A stretch of DNA of 64,000 bases from the NCBI RefSeq assembly GCF_007859735.1, contig NZ_SIHI01000001.1, forward strand, positions 790,170 to 854,169, written 5' to 3'. The stretch's first letter is position 1. The number at the start of each line of letters is the position of its first letter. The position numbers and the translations under genes are program-made. This DNA is from Thalassoglobus neptunius (GTDB lineage: Bacteria; Planctomycetota; Planctomycetia; Planctomycetales; Planctomycetaceae). The notes under the pieces are model-generated. The model was given only the letters and a program-made list of their open reading frames with translations, did no database searches and was not told the origin of the DNA. This document shows, piece after piece, positions 1 through 9,885 of this stretch.

Positions 1-884
1 GTTCGAAGAGTCGAAAGCGTAGCCGAGACTCGCCCGCACCACGGAACATAGACAACTTCTTCAGAGATTGATTCGAGATTGGTTTCGGGGATGGCGTTCA
101 CGTCCCCCAGAGGAATGACCCGGCTGATCGATTCGGTTCCCGGGTCCATCAGAAACACATATTCGGTTCCGGGGCCAAATTGCTTGAGTTGAGCCAGATC
201 GACCGGTGGGTAACAGGTCGCAAATGTTCCTCGCGGACGCATTAACTCTTCCGTCCGCATCTCCGACATTTCGAGAATACGACCGAGAATCTTCTGCTCC
301 AGCAACGCCAGATCCCCACCGACTTCTGAAGAGTCGACCGCCCGTTCGATGTCCTCCACATTCAGGTACGGCTCCATTTTGAGCGAAGGAGCAATGGCCC
401 GTCGGAAGGCGAGCGTCAGTGTACTCAGGGCGGGGAGAATGGGAGAAATCGCTCGGACCGCGAGTGCCAGCGGCCAACTGGCTGCAATCGCAATCGAATT
501 TCGCAGATTGACAGCGATGCTTTTCGGAAAAATCTCGCCGAACAGAATCATGCCCCCGAGAGCAAACAGACTCAATACCCCAGCCGCCGTCGAGTGCCCG
601 AATGAGACAAGTTTCTTCGCGGTCACAAAACTGATCGCGAAGTAAGTCAGGTTGATGATGAGATTCCAGAACAGGACGACCGTCAACAAACGGTCCGGTT
701 GCCGCAAGAGCGTTGCAGCCAGTCTCGCACTCGGACCACCGCTTTTGAGCCGACGGATTTCATCACGCGTCAGATAGAAGAGTGCTGTTTCACTTCCAGA
801 AAAGAATCCAGAACCGAGAATCAACAGTCCCATCAGAATGGCGCCGGGTGTCCAGATTGGTGATGTGTTCAGAAATTCGCTCAT
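1..884 (-). CDS. CNNM/DUF21 (HlyC/CorC-type) membrane protein, C-terminus outside window
   Basis: The reading frame starts at the ATG at 884 and runs off the left edge, giving about 294 residues. The N-terminus carries the DUF21/CNNM signature FFSGSETALF in the first hydrophobic segment, followed by several membrane segments and a motif of the ALGGMILFGEIFPKS type. A soluble part follows (MRPRGTFATCYPPVD), which looks like the start of a CBS-pair region. Family members are putative magnesium/cobalt efflux or hemolysin-like proteins of the cytoplasmic membrane; the substrate here is unknown. The start overlaps the stop of the upstream permease by 4 bases (ATGA), so translation is probably coupled. 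Family assignment is firm, function is not. Confidence 0.85.
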   Translation of the reverse strand, partial: MSEFLNTSPIWTPGAILMGLLILGSGFFSGSETALFYLTRDEIRRLKSGGPSARLAATLLRQPDRLLTVVLFWNLIINLTYFAISFVTAKKLVSFGHSTAAGVLSLFALGGMILFGEIFPKSIAVNLRNSIAIAASWPLALAVRAISPILPALSTLTLAFRRAIAPSLKMEPYLNVEDIERAVDSSEVGGDLALLEQKILGRILEMSEMRTEELMRPRGTFATCYPPVDLAQLKQFGPGTEYVFLMDPGTESISRVIPLGDVNAIPETNLESISEEVVYVPWCGRVSATLSTLR

Positions 885-2731
885 CCACGATCGTTTGTTG
901 TCCTCCCCAAGGCAACGTCGAATGCACTCACCGCAGGGACGAGCATCGCAGCGACTGTGAATCCAAAGGGAACAACAACAGCCATGAAGACAGCTGCAGT
1001 GTCATTCAGCAGGAAGCTGACGATCGCATAGAACGTCAAAAATGGAAGCAGCCAGGCACTCGTCGTCAATGCGGTCGACGGATTCTTGTGAGTCAATGAG
1101 GACCACAACCCGAGCCCACCGCCAAACATAAAGAACGAGAACGGCACAAACTGAAGCGCGAACGATTTCCTCGCTTCCACGATCAAAAGCATGCAGACGA
1201 ACACGCCGACAAACAGGAAAAAGAGTGTCCCCAGGCTGTTCATGATCGCCGACCGGGAATTACTGAACGTCAGACCGGAATGAAGGCCCAACGTCGTGGC
1301 GAAGACGACCAGAGTGAGATACCCCAGAAGGAGAAAGATCAACCCTTCGAGATTGTACTGCCCCTGTGCCCACGCCATCACCGCGAACACAACAGGCACG
1401 ACGATGACTTCCTTCATATTGAACAACGCACCGCCGAGCTTTCCGAAGATGAACTCTTTCGCGGTCACTTCGGTCACGAGCAGCAGCTCGAGTGTCTGGC
1501 CATCTCGTTCAGACGTCAACGACGTTACCGCCTGGGCGTTGACAAGAATCAGCGCCAGCAGAGAGAGCAAAACGAACGCAACTCCGGAAGCTGTCATCAC
1601 TCCTCGAATCAGAGGGGCGTCTTCCGGGATTCCTCGCAACCAGACGAGAGACGCGACCGCCACAAGAAAATAGGCAGCCTTGATCAGTCCGACCCGGTTT
1701 CCGTAAGCCTGAGTACAAATTTCCCGCCAGATGATCGGAGTGTCCCAAATCGTCCGGGAAGCTCGAACCGCAGTTGTCGCTCGATCCAGTTCCTCTTCCG
1801 CTTCCTGAGCGTCCGTCCCCTCAGCGACCAGTTGTGAAACCGAAACCGCGTCGACGTTCTCAGTCGTGAGGGTCTCAGACGCTGCGTTTTCGGCGTCTGG
1901 GGTCGTTTTTTCATCGACAGTGGTCAGAAAGACCGCTCTCGTCGGATTCCAGATTCGGACTCGCAGGCAGGTATATACCCACAGTGCAATCGCGAGCCCC
2001 AACAGACTCAACGACGAATGAATCGCTAAACTTGATGCACTTTCTCCATCCACTCTCACTGCCAGTGGTCGCAGAAGCGTCGACAGCGCATGAAATGGAT
2101 TGAAGCTCAGAAAGAAGCGACCAACCAGTGTTTCGGCTCCGATCAGCGTTCCGAGAATCTGAACGGTCCCCAAAAAGATTCCGGCTCCCATGAGCGTAAT
2201 GGCAATCGTCTGGAAGGTCTTGTCTCTCCAGAAAGCGACAAGCGCCCCCCAACTTCCGGCAGCGAGAGCAGCGACAACACACAAAATCTCAAACCACACG
2301 ATCTGATCGATTGTGATCCCGCCCAAAATCGTCAACGACATGAGAACCGGGATCGATACCGCAATCATCGTGAAGACCGGAAGGAGACCCGCCAGCGTTT
2401 TGCCAATGACGAGTTCGGTGTTCTTCAAGTCGGTCATCAGCAACAGAATCAGCGTTCGTCGGTCCTTCTCCTGAGAGACGTTTCCAGCAGCGAACAGCAA
2501 CGAAGCACCGGTGACGATGAGCAGTTGAACAAAGCACATCAGGTCGAAGACGAAGACCGAAAACCGTGAAATGTCCCCGATTCCCCGTGGAATTTCACTC
2601 GCAAACGTGCTCTGTGAACAGGTGAACATCAAAACGCACATCGCAGCAGCGTAGCCAGCTCTCAATCCGAAGTGCTGATATTTGCGGGGAGCGGTTGTCA
2701 GTTCGCGTGTGACAATGGGACCAGCGAGCAC
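881..2731 (-). CDS. ABC-2 type transporter permease with internal duplication
   Basis: This 616-residue membrane protein contains two ABC-2 permease halves. Residues about 1-270 begin GPIVTREL and contain SQEKDRRTLILLLMTDL; residues about 330-600 begin TPIIWREI and contain TSERDGQTLELLLVTEV at the equivalent place. The halves are joined by an acidic, Glu/Ala-rich linker of about 55 residues. Such proteins form the membrane channel of ABC exporters. No ATPase is encoded on this strand nearby; the divergent ATPase at 3091 or one beyond the left edge could serve it. The downstream CNNM gene overlaps by 4 bases. Substrate unknown. Confidence 0.85.
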   Translation of the reverse strand: MLAGPIVTRELTTAPRKYQHFGLRAGYAAAMCVLMFTCSQSTFASEIPRGIGDISRFSVFVFDLMCFVQLLIVTGASLLFAAGNVSQEKDRRTLILLLMTDLKNTELVIGKTLAGLLPVFTMIAVSIPVLMSLTILGGITIDQIVWFEILCVVAALAAGSWGALVAFWRDKTFQTIAITLMGAGIFLGTVQILGTLIGAETLVGRFFLSFNPFHALSTLLRPLAVRVDGESASSLAIHSSLSLLGLAIALWVYTCLRVRIWNPTRAVFLTTVDEKTTPDAENAASETLTTENVDAVSVSQLVAEGTDAQEAEEELDRATTAVRASRTIWDTPIIWREICTQAYGNRVGLIKAAYFLVAVASLVWLRGIPEDAPLIRGVMTASGVAFVLLSLLALILVNAQAVTSLTSERDGQTLELLLVTEVTAKEFIFGKLGGALFNMKEVIVVPVVFAVMAWAQGQYNLEGLIFLLLGYLTLVVFATTLGLHSGLTFSNSRSAIMNSLGTLFFLFVGVFVCMLLIVEARKSFALQFVPFSFFMFGGGLGLWSSLTHKNPSTALTTSAWLLPFLTFYAIVSFLLNDTAAVFMAVVVPFGFTVAAMLVPAVSAFDVALGRTTNDRG

Positions 2732-3090
2732 GGGAAAACTTTACTATCTCGTAGAATCTGGCGGGGGAACGCTTAACGATGCAGCGGAGTATAAGCCGTG
2801 CTGAATTGATTGGCTATGAGGGGGCGTTCAGAATTTCAAAGCCAGAGTTGATCAACTCATCTCGAATTCGTTGAAACTACTACGGTAGATACATACAGTG
2901 CTCAGATCGGGTTCCTGTTCGAATATTCCATTTTTTCCCAACGAACCGGAACTTTCAGTCGTGAATCGATGCTGGCCAGGTGGTCAGCTGAACAACATGA
3001 CGAGCGATCTTTCATCAAGTCTTTATGCCGTCTTCATAACTCATTCGGTTCTTGAGGAGCCAAGGCTCCCGAACTTTGCCAGGAAATCCA
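2732..3090. other. Intergenic region between divergent ABC transporter genes
   Basis: About 360 bases separate the minus-strand permease from the plus-strand ABC ATPase, so it must carry promoters for both directions. I see no convincing coding frame, terminator or strong palindrome. A TTGAAA near 2870 followed by AT-rich TAGATA/TACAGT sequence is a possible plus-strand promoter but is weak. Confidence 0.4.
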
Positions 3091-3996
3091 ATGTCAGATT
3101 CTGTCATCGAGATTCGCAATCTCTCGAAGGTCTACCGCGACTTTTGGGGTCGTGCAAAGGTCCGTGCTTTAAATTCCTTGAGCCTGGACGTCAAACGAGG
3201 CGAAGTGTTCGGATTGCTCGGTCCGAACGGATCAGGAAAGACAACGACACTAAAGCTTCTGCTCGGGCTTCTGTTTCCGACTGAAGGTCAGGTGCGAATT
3301 CTGGGCGAGCCCGCACACGACGTCGAGAAGAACGAACGGATCGGATATCTCCCGGAAGAGTCTTACCTCTACCGCTTCCTGAATGCCGACGAAACACTCG
3401 ACTTCTACGGCAAGCTGTTCAAGATGACCAAAGCTGAGCGACGCGAACGGCGTGACGCTCTGATCAAGCGAGTTGGCCTCGAACATGCCCGCCGCCGCCA
3501 GTTGAAAGAATATTCCAAAGGAATGACTCGCCGAATTGGTCTCGCTCAGGCGTTGATCAATGATCCGGAACTGGTCCTCCTCGATGAACCGACCAGTGGA
3601 CTCGATCCGCTCGGAACAGCGGACATGAAAGAGATGATTCGTGAACTGAAGAATGAAGGCAAGACTGTCGTCATGTGCAGTCACCTTCTCGCTGATGTTC
3701 AGGACGTCTGTGACCGAATCGCCATTCTGTTCCGTGGGGAACTGAAAGTGATCGGAAGCGTTCAAGAACTTCTCGAAGCCAAAGAAGAAACTCAACTCGT
3801 CACCAGTTCGCTCGACGACGCAACAATTCGCGAAGTCGAAAGTGTTCTCGAGAAACACGGAGCGAACCTGAAGAGTTTCTCGCATCCGACCTCCACCCTC
3901 GAAGAACTCTTCCTGCGAACAGTCAAGGAGAGCGAAGCCCGTCCTGGTCGACGATTCGAACCAGGAGAACGTCCATCAGCGACCACGGAATCCTAG
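3091..3996 (+). CDS. ABC transporter ATP-binding protein
   Basis: The 301-residue ATPase of an ABC-2 type exporter has Walker [11 protein letters not shown], a divergent signature [15 protein letters not shown], Walker [13 protein letters not shown] and a switch histidine in [13 protein letters not shown]. The order and the C-terminal tail match the CcmA/NatA-like family. The ATG at 3091 was chosen because AGGA lies about 8 bases upstream and the frame before it lacks domain sequence. It is followed 56 bases later by its likely permease (4053) and then by a membrane-anchored protein, so the three form an export module. The substrate cannot be read from sequence. Confidence 0.92.
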   Translation: MSDSVIEIRNLSKVYRDFWGRAKVRALNSLSLDVKRGEVFGLLGPNGSGKTTTLKLLLGLLFPTEGQVRILGEPAHDVEKNERIGYLPEESYLYRFLNADETLDFYGKLFKMTKAERRERRDALIKRVGLEHARRRQLKEYSKGMTRRIGLAQALINDPELVLLDEPTSGLDPLGTADMKEMIRELKNEGKTVVMCSHLLADVQDVCDRIAILFRGELKVIGSVQELLEAKEETQLVTSSLDDATIREVESVLEKHGANLKSFSHPTSTLEELFLRTVKESEARPGRRFEPGERPSATTES

Positions 3997-4052
3997 TCCA
4001 GTCTCCTTGAACTTGAATCGTCGCTCCTCGTTCGCTTCGCAGAGAATTTATC

Positions 4053-5690
4053 ATGGCTGTTGAACCACCAACATTTCAATTGGGGCTAGCCCTGCTGTAT
4101 TGGCTGGCAGCGTTCACCTCCTGCTGTGTGATGGGACTGCTCGTCGGTTTCGTCGCATCGCTTGCCTCCTACGGACGGAACGGTCCTCGAGTCTTTCGCT
4201 CGACGCTGGCCCGTGGCTTCCAGGATCTCGTCAAAGTTTCCTGGCAACGCTGCCAGGCCCTCGCTTCGCTGACCTTCAAGGAAGCCACCAGTCGTAAAGC
4301 TTTCCTGATCGGCTTTCTGTTCATCCTGCTCTTTATGTTCGGCGGATGGTTCCTCTCGGAATCCAACGTTGAAAAACCAGCGATGCCTTACATCACCTTC
4401 GTGATGTCGGCAATCTATTTCCTTCTCAATATCATGGCCCTGCTGATTGCCTGCTGGGGTCTGCCTGCTGATATCAAAGCCCGTTCGCTGCACACCGTCG
4501 TCACGAAACCCGTGCGGCGCAGCGAAATCGTCCTCGGCCGAATGATGGGATACTCAGCTGTCGTCCTGATCGTCCTCGCTGTGACATCGATCTTCGGATA
4601 CTTCTGGATTCAACGACAGGTCCCCGAACGCGCCAAAGACCAGTTGATCGCTCGAGTCCCGGTTTACGGAGAGATCCGTTTTCTGAGCCGTTCTGGCCAA
4701 CCAGCGAAGTCGCTGACCAACGTCGGAGATTTGTGGGACTACCGAACTTACGTGGAAGGTCTCACACAAGCTCGTGCGATCTGGGAGTTCGACAGCCTCA
4801 ACGTCTCTGAACTTCGGAAACAGGGATATGTCCGCCTGGAGCAGTCTTTCGAAGCCTTTCGAACATTCAAAGGCGACGTGTCCGATCAGGTCCGGTATCG
4901 AATCACGCTTCTCAATCCGGAGTCCGGGCTTCGAGTTCCGATGCCCGAGTCGTACGACGTGAACGAATTCAGTGAAGACCCGGAAGCATCGGTCGTGATC
5001 ATCCCGGAAGAACTCACATACGTTGAGTCCTACGATGTCGACGCGGAAGAGAAGACTGTCAATCTCTTCGATGATGTCTTCGACGGAAACTCTCTCACGG
5101 TCGAAATCGCCTGTATTGAGAACGAACAGTATCTCGGTGTCGCCCGTGGAGACTTGTTCATCCGAATGCCCGACCGGCCGTTCTACGTCTCCTACATCAA
5201 ATCGATTGCCGGACTCGGCATGATGTTGATCCTGGTTGTCGGACTCGGAACGACCGCAAGTTGCTTCCTGAAAGGTCCTGTGTCGACATTTCTGACCGGC
5301 AGCCTGATTGTTCTGGGGAATATTTTCTACGAGTTCGTCAAAGACATTTACAGCCAAAAAGTCGTACAGGGACGCGTTTTGGGTGGGGGAATGTTCGAGT
5401 CGATGTACCGACTGGTCACCCAGATGAACATGCAATCCCCACTTCCCGACAATGTCGGAACGGATATCATTAAGTTCCTGGACGAACGAGTGTTCAACCT
5501 GCTCTTCGTCGTCAATGCGGTGATTCCGAACTTCACGTACTTTAATACCAATCAGTACACCGCAAATGGATTCGACGTTCCCTGGATGGGAGCATTGGTT
5601 CCAAGTTTTTTGATCACAATCGGTTATTTAATTCCATTGATTATTCTCGGTTATTTCAGTCTTCAACTGCGGGAGCTTGAAAGCAAATGA
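4053..5690 (+). CDS. ABC-2 family transporter permease
   Basis: A 545-residue membrane protein. An N-terminal hydrophobic segment (residues about 10-35) is followed by a TFKEATSRKAFL amphipathic stretch and a first group of membrane segments (about 85-190). A soluble extracytoplasmic insert of about 190 residues follows, then a second group of membrane segments near the C-terminus. The TVVTKPVRRSEIVLGRMMGY motif is typical of ABC-2 permeases. It lies between the ATPase gene and an overlapping partner gene (ATGA), so it is almost certainly the channel partner of the ATPase at 3091. The large extracytoplasmic insert is typical of planctomycete versions. Confidence 0.87.
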   Translation: MAVEPPTFQLGLALLYWLAAFTSCCVMGLLVGFVASLASYGRNGPRVFRSTLARGFQDLVKVSWQRCQALASLTFKEATSRKAFLIGFLFILLFMFGGWFLSESNVEKPAMPYITFVMSAIYFLLNIMALLIACWGLPADIKARSLHTVVTKPVRRSEIVLGRMMGYSAVVLIVLAVTSIFGYFWIQRQVPERAKDQLIARVPVYGEIRFLSRSGQPAKSLTNVGDLWDYRTYVEGLTQARAIWEFDSLNVSELRKQGYVRLEQSFEAFRTFKGDVSDQVRYRITLLNPESGLRVPMPESYDVNEFSEDPEASVVIIPEELTYVESYDVDAEEKTVNLFDDVFDGNSLTVEIACIENEQYLGVARGDLFIRMPDRPFYVSYIKSIAGLGMMLILVVGLGTTASCFLKGPVSTFLTGSLIVLGNIFYEFVKDIYSQKVVQGRVLGGGMFESMYRLVTQMNMQSPLPDNVGTDIIKFLDERVFNLLFVVNAVIPNFTYFNTNQYTANGFDVPWMGALVPSFLITIGYLIPLIILGYFSLQLRELESK

Positions 5691-7129
5691 ACCAACTCAC
5701 CGTTCGCCAACGGAAAATGGTTTATGCCGTTGTGGCTGGTCTTCTTGTCGTTCCGATCGTGTTTCTCGGGGCTCCGGCCGGCGAAGAAACCCGTTCCGGT
5801 GGAAAGATTTCCCAGCTTCGTCATGACTACGAACTGGGTGAGTCAAGCCTCGGCAATGTGGACCCAACCAGCGCAACCATGAACCTCGTCCTGCTCGGAT
5901 TCCGAGGAGTTGCCGCCAGCTATCTCTGGCAGCAAGCCGAGCACTACAAGATGACGAAGAACTTCGCCCAGTTGCGCGATACCGTCGAGTCGATCATCCT
6001 TCTGCAACCCCACTTCAAAACCGTGTGGGAATTTCAGGCCTGGAACCTCGCGTACAATGTCTCCGCTGAGTGCGATGCTGTCGCCGATCGATATCGATGG
6101 GTGAAACAGGGAGCCAAGTTCCTGATTCGCGGAACCGAGAGAAACAAGAAAGTTCCCGAACTCCAATTCGGAACCGGACAGTTCATCGGATCGAAACTCG
6201 GTCTGGCGGACGAACGAGATGTCTATCGCAAATTCTTCGTGAGTGATCCCGATACAGACCTCTGGAACGGCGGTCCCGACGAAGAGCTGAACCCTGAAGG
6301 CAAGGACAACTACCTTGTTGCCCGGGACTGGTACCTCAAAGCCAACGACACTCTCGAAGAACCGGGAGTCGAACAGCATCGAATGGACCTCGCACTCTTC
6401 CTGGCCTACCCCTACCGGGCCTTGATTGATCATGCGAAGAACTTCCAGAAAGACGGAGTCGCGTCGCAGCTTGACGATGACACCACAGTCCAGGGAGAAC
6501 AATCGCAAGCCCAGCGAGACGAAACCTACAATTCCTGGGCAGCTGAATGTCAGCAGAAATGGGCCGACGCCTACGACGAATGGACCAACATCTACGGGAT
6601 GAAACGGATCGAGTCGAGCGGCGGCGGAACCATTGTTCTTGAGATCGACGACGCTGCGGATTCGGTCCTCGAAGAACTCGCCGAAAAAGACGACATGACG
6701 TTCGAAGACAAGAGTCGATGGCGAGACCGATATCGGAAGACGACTTCCTATCCGTACTGGAAACGCCACTGCGAAATCGAACGCCGCGACGAAATGACAC
6801 GTGCTCGCTACTACTTGGCGGAAGGCCGCAGACTCTATCGCAACATTCAAGACTTTGAAGGATCACGCCAGTACCTTGAGCAGGGATTGGCCCTTCTGGA
6901 GTCTGTCTTCCAACAGTACGACACTGAGGAAGGCTACAACGTGATGATCATCGACGAAGGTGACACCGTCGAAGAAGCCCTCAAAGCGATGCTCATCTGG
7001 CGACAGGTCCTCGAACTTCTCGGGGAACCAATTCCCGAAGATTACCCACTCAAGCGACTTTGGGAAGATCCGAATTTCGAGTATCAGCGAGAAGACCTCA
7101 ACCAACGATTCTTGCAGTGGCAGGGTTAA
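5687..7129 (+). CDS. Membrane-anchored protein of unknown function in the ABC export operon
   Basis: The 480-residue product has one N-terminal membrane segment (VYAVVAGLLVVPIVFLGAP), so it is probably anchored with the rest outside the cytoplasm. The remainder is rich in charged and aromatic residues, with repeated helical stretches (LWQQAEHYKMTKNFAQLRDT, LQPHFKTVWEFQAWNLAYN) that resemble TPR-like packing; I do not recognise a named domain. Its start overlaps the permease stop by 4 bases (ATGA), so it is probably co-translated with the transporter and may be an extracytoplasmic partner. The operon ends with a strong terminator about 95 bases downstream. Confidence 0.75.
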   Translation: MNQLTVRQRKMVYAVVAGLLVVPIVFLGAPAGEETRSGGKISQLRHDYELGESSLGNVDPTSATMNLVLLGFRGVAASYLWQQAEHYKMTKNFAQLRDTVESIILLQPHFKTVWEFQAWNLAYNVSAECDAVADRYRWVKQGAKFLIRGTERNKKVPELQFGTGQFIGSKLGLADERDVYRKFFVSDPDTDLWNGGPDEELNPEGKDNYLVARDWYLKANDTLEEPGVEQHRMDLALFLAYPYRALIDHAKNFQKDGVASQLDDDTTVQGEQSQAQRDETYNSWAAECQQKWADAYDEWTNIYGMKRIESSGGGTIVLEIDDAADSVLEELAEKDDMTFEDKSRWRDRYRKTTSYPYWKRHCEIERRDEMTRARYYLAEGRRLYRNIQDFEGSRQYLEQGLALLESVFQQYDTEEGYNVMIIDEGDTVEEALKAMLIWRQVLELLGEPIPEDYPLKRLWEDPNFEYQREDLNQRFLQWQG

Positions 7130-7222
7130 TCGACGGTCGCAGCAGTTGCTCTGAAGGCGTTTCGCCAATTCATCAGTGACTCCTCAAGAGCGACTTCCAT
7201 CCACAAGGCAAGTCCCGCAATC

Positions 7223-7262
7223 AGAAGGAGCCATTCGCAACAGCGGATGGCTCCTTCTTTAT
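7223..7262 (+). terminator. Rho-independent terminator of the ABC operon
   Basis: The arms AGAAGGAGCCAT (7223-7234) and ATGGCTCCTTCT (7247-7258) are perfectly complementary, extended by CGC/GCG inside, with a four-base AACA loop and a T-rich tail. It lies about 95 bases after the stop of the 5687-7129 gene. The rest of the 7130-7510 gap shows no gene I can support; it should also hold the tatA promoter. Confidence 0.85.
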
Positions 7263-7510
7263 TAACGTCATCCAAAGCTCATGGATTTGCAAAGTTGGCT
7301 GAGTCCGTTCTCCGATTGACAAGCGTCCAAACGACGGAACGAATCGCGAGCATCGCGGACAACTTCAGAATTTCTTCGGCCCAGTTTGAGTCTCTTCCAT
7401 GCGCTCGATACACTCGAATCATTCCAACAACAAAACGCACCAGCATTGGCACTTCGCTCACTGGAACGTTTTGACCTGATAGAAACTCCCTCTACGACGA
7501 GATACGTAAT

Positions 7511-7693
7511 ATGTTTGGCCTTGGTACACCGGAATTGATTGTTCTGGCAGTGATTGTCTTATTGCTTTTCGGAAGTCGTCTTCCTTCAGCGATGAGAAGC
7601 TTGGGAATGTCGGTCAACTCCTTCAAAAAAGGAATGAAGGAAACCGACGAAGAAGAATCCCCGAACAACCTCGATTCGAAACAGAACGACTGA
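7511..7693 (+). CDS. tatA: Sec-independent translocase TatA/TatE-type subunit
   Basis: This 60-residue protein has the TatA layout: a short N-terminal membrane helix (PELIVLAVIVLLLFGS), the FG..LP hinge, an amphipathic helix with a Gly and the characteristic Phe-Lys-Lys-Gly (SFKKGMKE), then an acidic tail. TatA oligomers form the protein-conducting part of the twin-arginine translocase in the cytoplasmic membrane. No tatB or tatC is next to it. A likely Tat substrate in the window is the TRRNLI-leader protein at 36226-37179. TatA, TatB and TatE cannot be separated with certainty, but the short length favours TatA/E. Confidence 0.88.
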   Translation: MFGLGTPELIVLAVIVLLLFGSRLPSAMRSLGMSVNSFKKGMKETDEEESPNNLDSKQND

Positions 7694-7891
7694 ATCACGA
7701 AACGCAGAGACTGACGACCTGTTGCCTCTGATTCGTGCATTGAGTTTTTCCAACGAGCAGGGTTGCAAGACTCTCTCTCCTCCAAGCTTCACTCCCCCGG
7801 CGCATCGCGCCCCCGCCTTCTCCTTCGAGAAACATGAATTGTCTTGCTGAGCAATTGATTCCTATGACAACTTAGAAAGTTGGGGCTCAAG

Positions 7892-9880
7892 ATGAGCAAT
7901 GCTGTTGGTCCACTGTTCGCATCCGTGGCTTCAAGTTACCTCGGACTCCATTGGATCGACTGGGCTGTGCTCGGCGTTTACCTTGTCGGGATCACTGCAC
8001 TCGGCGTCTGGTCTTACCGCAAAGTGAACGACGCGACCGACTTCTTCATGGGAGGAAGACGGTTCGGAAAAGTCTTCATGATGTTCTTCGCCTTCGGAGC
8101 AGGAACGAGCAGTGAACACGCCACGAGTGTTTCGGCCGGTTCGTTTTTGAATGGACTGGCCGGGATCTGGTACCAGTTCTTGTGGCTCTGGGCGACGCCG
8201 TTTTACTGGATCATTGCTCCCGTGATGAGAAGAATGCGGGCACTGACCACCAGCGATTTCTTTGAAGCTCGATACAGCGTCTCAACTTCTGTGCTGTATT
8301 GTATTCTTGGAATCTGCATGTCGATCACCTTCATCTCCGCGTCGCTGTTCTTCGGAGCAAAGATGGTGACCGGGCTGACGGGAGGAGCTTTCCCGGTCGA
8401 GCTTGCCGTCGCTGCCATGACGACACTCTTCGTCATTTACGGACTTGCTGGCGGCTTGGGAGCAGCGGTCATCACCGATTTCGTGCAGGGAATTCTGACG
8501 ATCATTTTCTCGTTCCTGCTGCTTCCTTTCGCCCTCTACTACGCAGCACAGGTGACCGGACTCGATTCCGGTTTCGAAGCACTCCATCAAGGTGTCCCTG
8601 GATTTTCCGGCGACGAAATGCTGAGCCTGACACTCACAGCTGAACTCGCACAGAAACTCGGCAAAGAACCCATCACCTGGTTTTACATCATCATGATGTC
8701 GGTGAATGCACTCATTGGAATTGTTGTTCAACCTCACATTATGGGCGTCTGCGGGGCTGGCAAGACTGAGTTCGAAGGACGTTTCGGATTCACTGTCGGA
8801 AACTTCATGAAGCGTCTCTGTACGATTGCCTGGACCTTCATTGGTCTGGCGTGCGTCATCATTTACCTGACTCCCGAGAGCGAGTTCATCACCGCAGAAC
8901 GAATGGCGGAGCTGAATTCTGATCCGGCCAAAATGCGGGACTTCGCCGACAGTGTTTTCGGATATGCAGCACATGACCTGTTGCCGAGGATCAGTCCCGG
9001 GCTGGTCGGTCTGCTGTTCGCCTCTTTGCTTGCAGCCATTATGAGTTCCTGTGATGCCCACATGGTCATGGGAAGCGGACTGTTCACCGAGAACCTCTAT
9101 AAGAAATTCATTCACCCCAATGCTTCCAAGACGACACTCGTCTGGGTTGGACGAATCTCCGGAATCGGGATCGTGGTGTTGGCGCTCTTGCTGATGACCC
9201 AATTCCGCGATGTGGTGCAAGTATTAACGCGATATGTGAATGCCATTCCGGCGTTTATCGGTCTCGCATTCTGGTTTGGAATCGTCTGGAGAGGATTTAC
9301 ATCGAAGGCAGTCTGGGTCTCGACACTTGTCGCTGCCGGATTGTGGTTCCTCACCACCGGTCACACTCCCCTCGCCTGGATCTCGCAGATGGGTGACTCT
9401 CCCATCATTCAGAGAAACATCGACTACTTCCCCGGGCTGTTTCGTGAATGGCTGTGGTCGGTCGTTCCGCAGACGAAATATGAACTCGAAGTCGTCCAGC
9501 AACTCGTCGTCAACGGCGTCCCAACCGAAGTGACGACGACACACGCGTCAACAAGCATTCCGTGGCAATATGCGATCTACCTGGGAGGTGGAGCACTTGC
9601 AGGAGTCATCACCAGTTTTCTGTCGGCGCGGACAAGCACCCCAAAACTGGATCACTTCTTCACTCTTCTCCGCACTCCAGTGAGGCTCGGTGAAAAAGTT
9701 GACGAGCCTTGCACACTCCCCGAAAATCCGCTGCCCAAAGAATCCGGAAAACTCATTCCGCTGCCTGACCTCGAAATCCCCAAACCATCCGTCGTCGGGA
9801 TGGTCGGTTTCATCATTTCGTGGATCGTCGTCGGCATTCTCGTCGCCATCACCTGGCAACTCGCGCAACTGGGCGGATAG
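7892..9880 (+). CDS. Sodium:solute symporter (SSS family)
   Basis: A 662-residue polytopic membrane protein with the SSS family pattern. The first segments are WAVLGVYLVGITALGVWSY; then come the DFFMGGRRFGK loop, the AFGAGTSSEH segment and GLAGGLGAAVITDFVQG, which matches the family's conserved D-x-x-Q region. At least twelve membrane segments are visible. Such proteins couple uptake of sugars, amino acids or other organic solutes to sodium. The ATG at 7892 was preferred to an upstream TTG four codons earlier. It converges on the YfhO-like gene with only 5 bases between the stops. Substrate unknown. Confidence 0.92.
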   Translation: MSNAVGPLFASVASSYLGLHWIDWAVLGVYLVGITALGVWSYRKVNDATDFFMGGRRFGKVFMMFFAFGAGTSSEHATSVSAGSFLNGLAGIWYQFLWLWATPFYWIIAPVMRRMRALTTSDFFEARYSVSTSVLYCILGICMSITFISASLFFGAKMVTGLTGGAFPVELAVAAMTTLFVIYGLAGGLGAAVITDFVQGILTIIFSFLLLPFALYYAAQVTGLDSGFEALHQGVPGFSGDEMLSLTLTAELAQKLGKEPITWFYIIMMSVNALIGIVVQPHIMGVCGAGKTEFEGRFGFTVGNFMKRLCTIAWTFIGLACVIIYLTPESEFITAERMAELNSDPAKMRDFADSVFGYAAHDLLPRISPGLVGLLFASLLAAIMSSCDAHMVMGSGLFTENLYKKFIHPNASKTTLVWVGRISGIGIVVLALLLMTQFRDVVQVLTRYVNAIPAFIGLAFWFGIVWRGFTSKAVWVSTLVAAGLWFLTTGHTPLAWISQMGDSPIIQRNIDYFPGLFREWLWSVVPQTKYELEVVQQLVVNGVPTEVTTTHASTSIPWQYAIYLGGGALAGVITSFLSARTSTPKLDHFFTLLRTPVRLGEKVDEPCTLPENPLPKESGKLIPLPDLEIPKPSVVGMVGFIISWIVVGILVAITWQLAQLGG

Positions 9881-9885
9881 CCCCG

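Noticed and set aside
61-477. 138-codon minus-strand frame inside the left-edge gene
   Set aside because: It lies in another frame of the DUF21/CNNM gene; the translation has no family resemblance, while the overlapping frame has clear membrane and DUF21 motifs.
2898-3284. 128-codon plus-strand frame at the ABC ATPase start
   Set aside because: Overlaps the ATPase in a different frame and has no domain; the ATPase frame has Walker motifs.
8282-9220. 312-codon minus-strand frame within the sodium symporter
   Set aside because: Antisense shadow rich in His, Gln and Asp; the plus frame is a clear membrane transporter.
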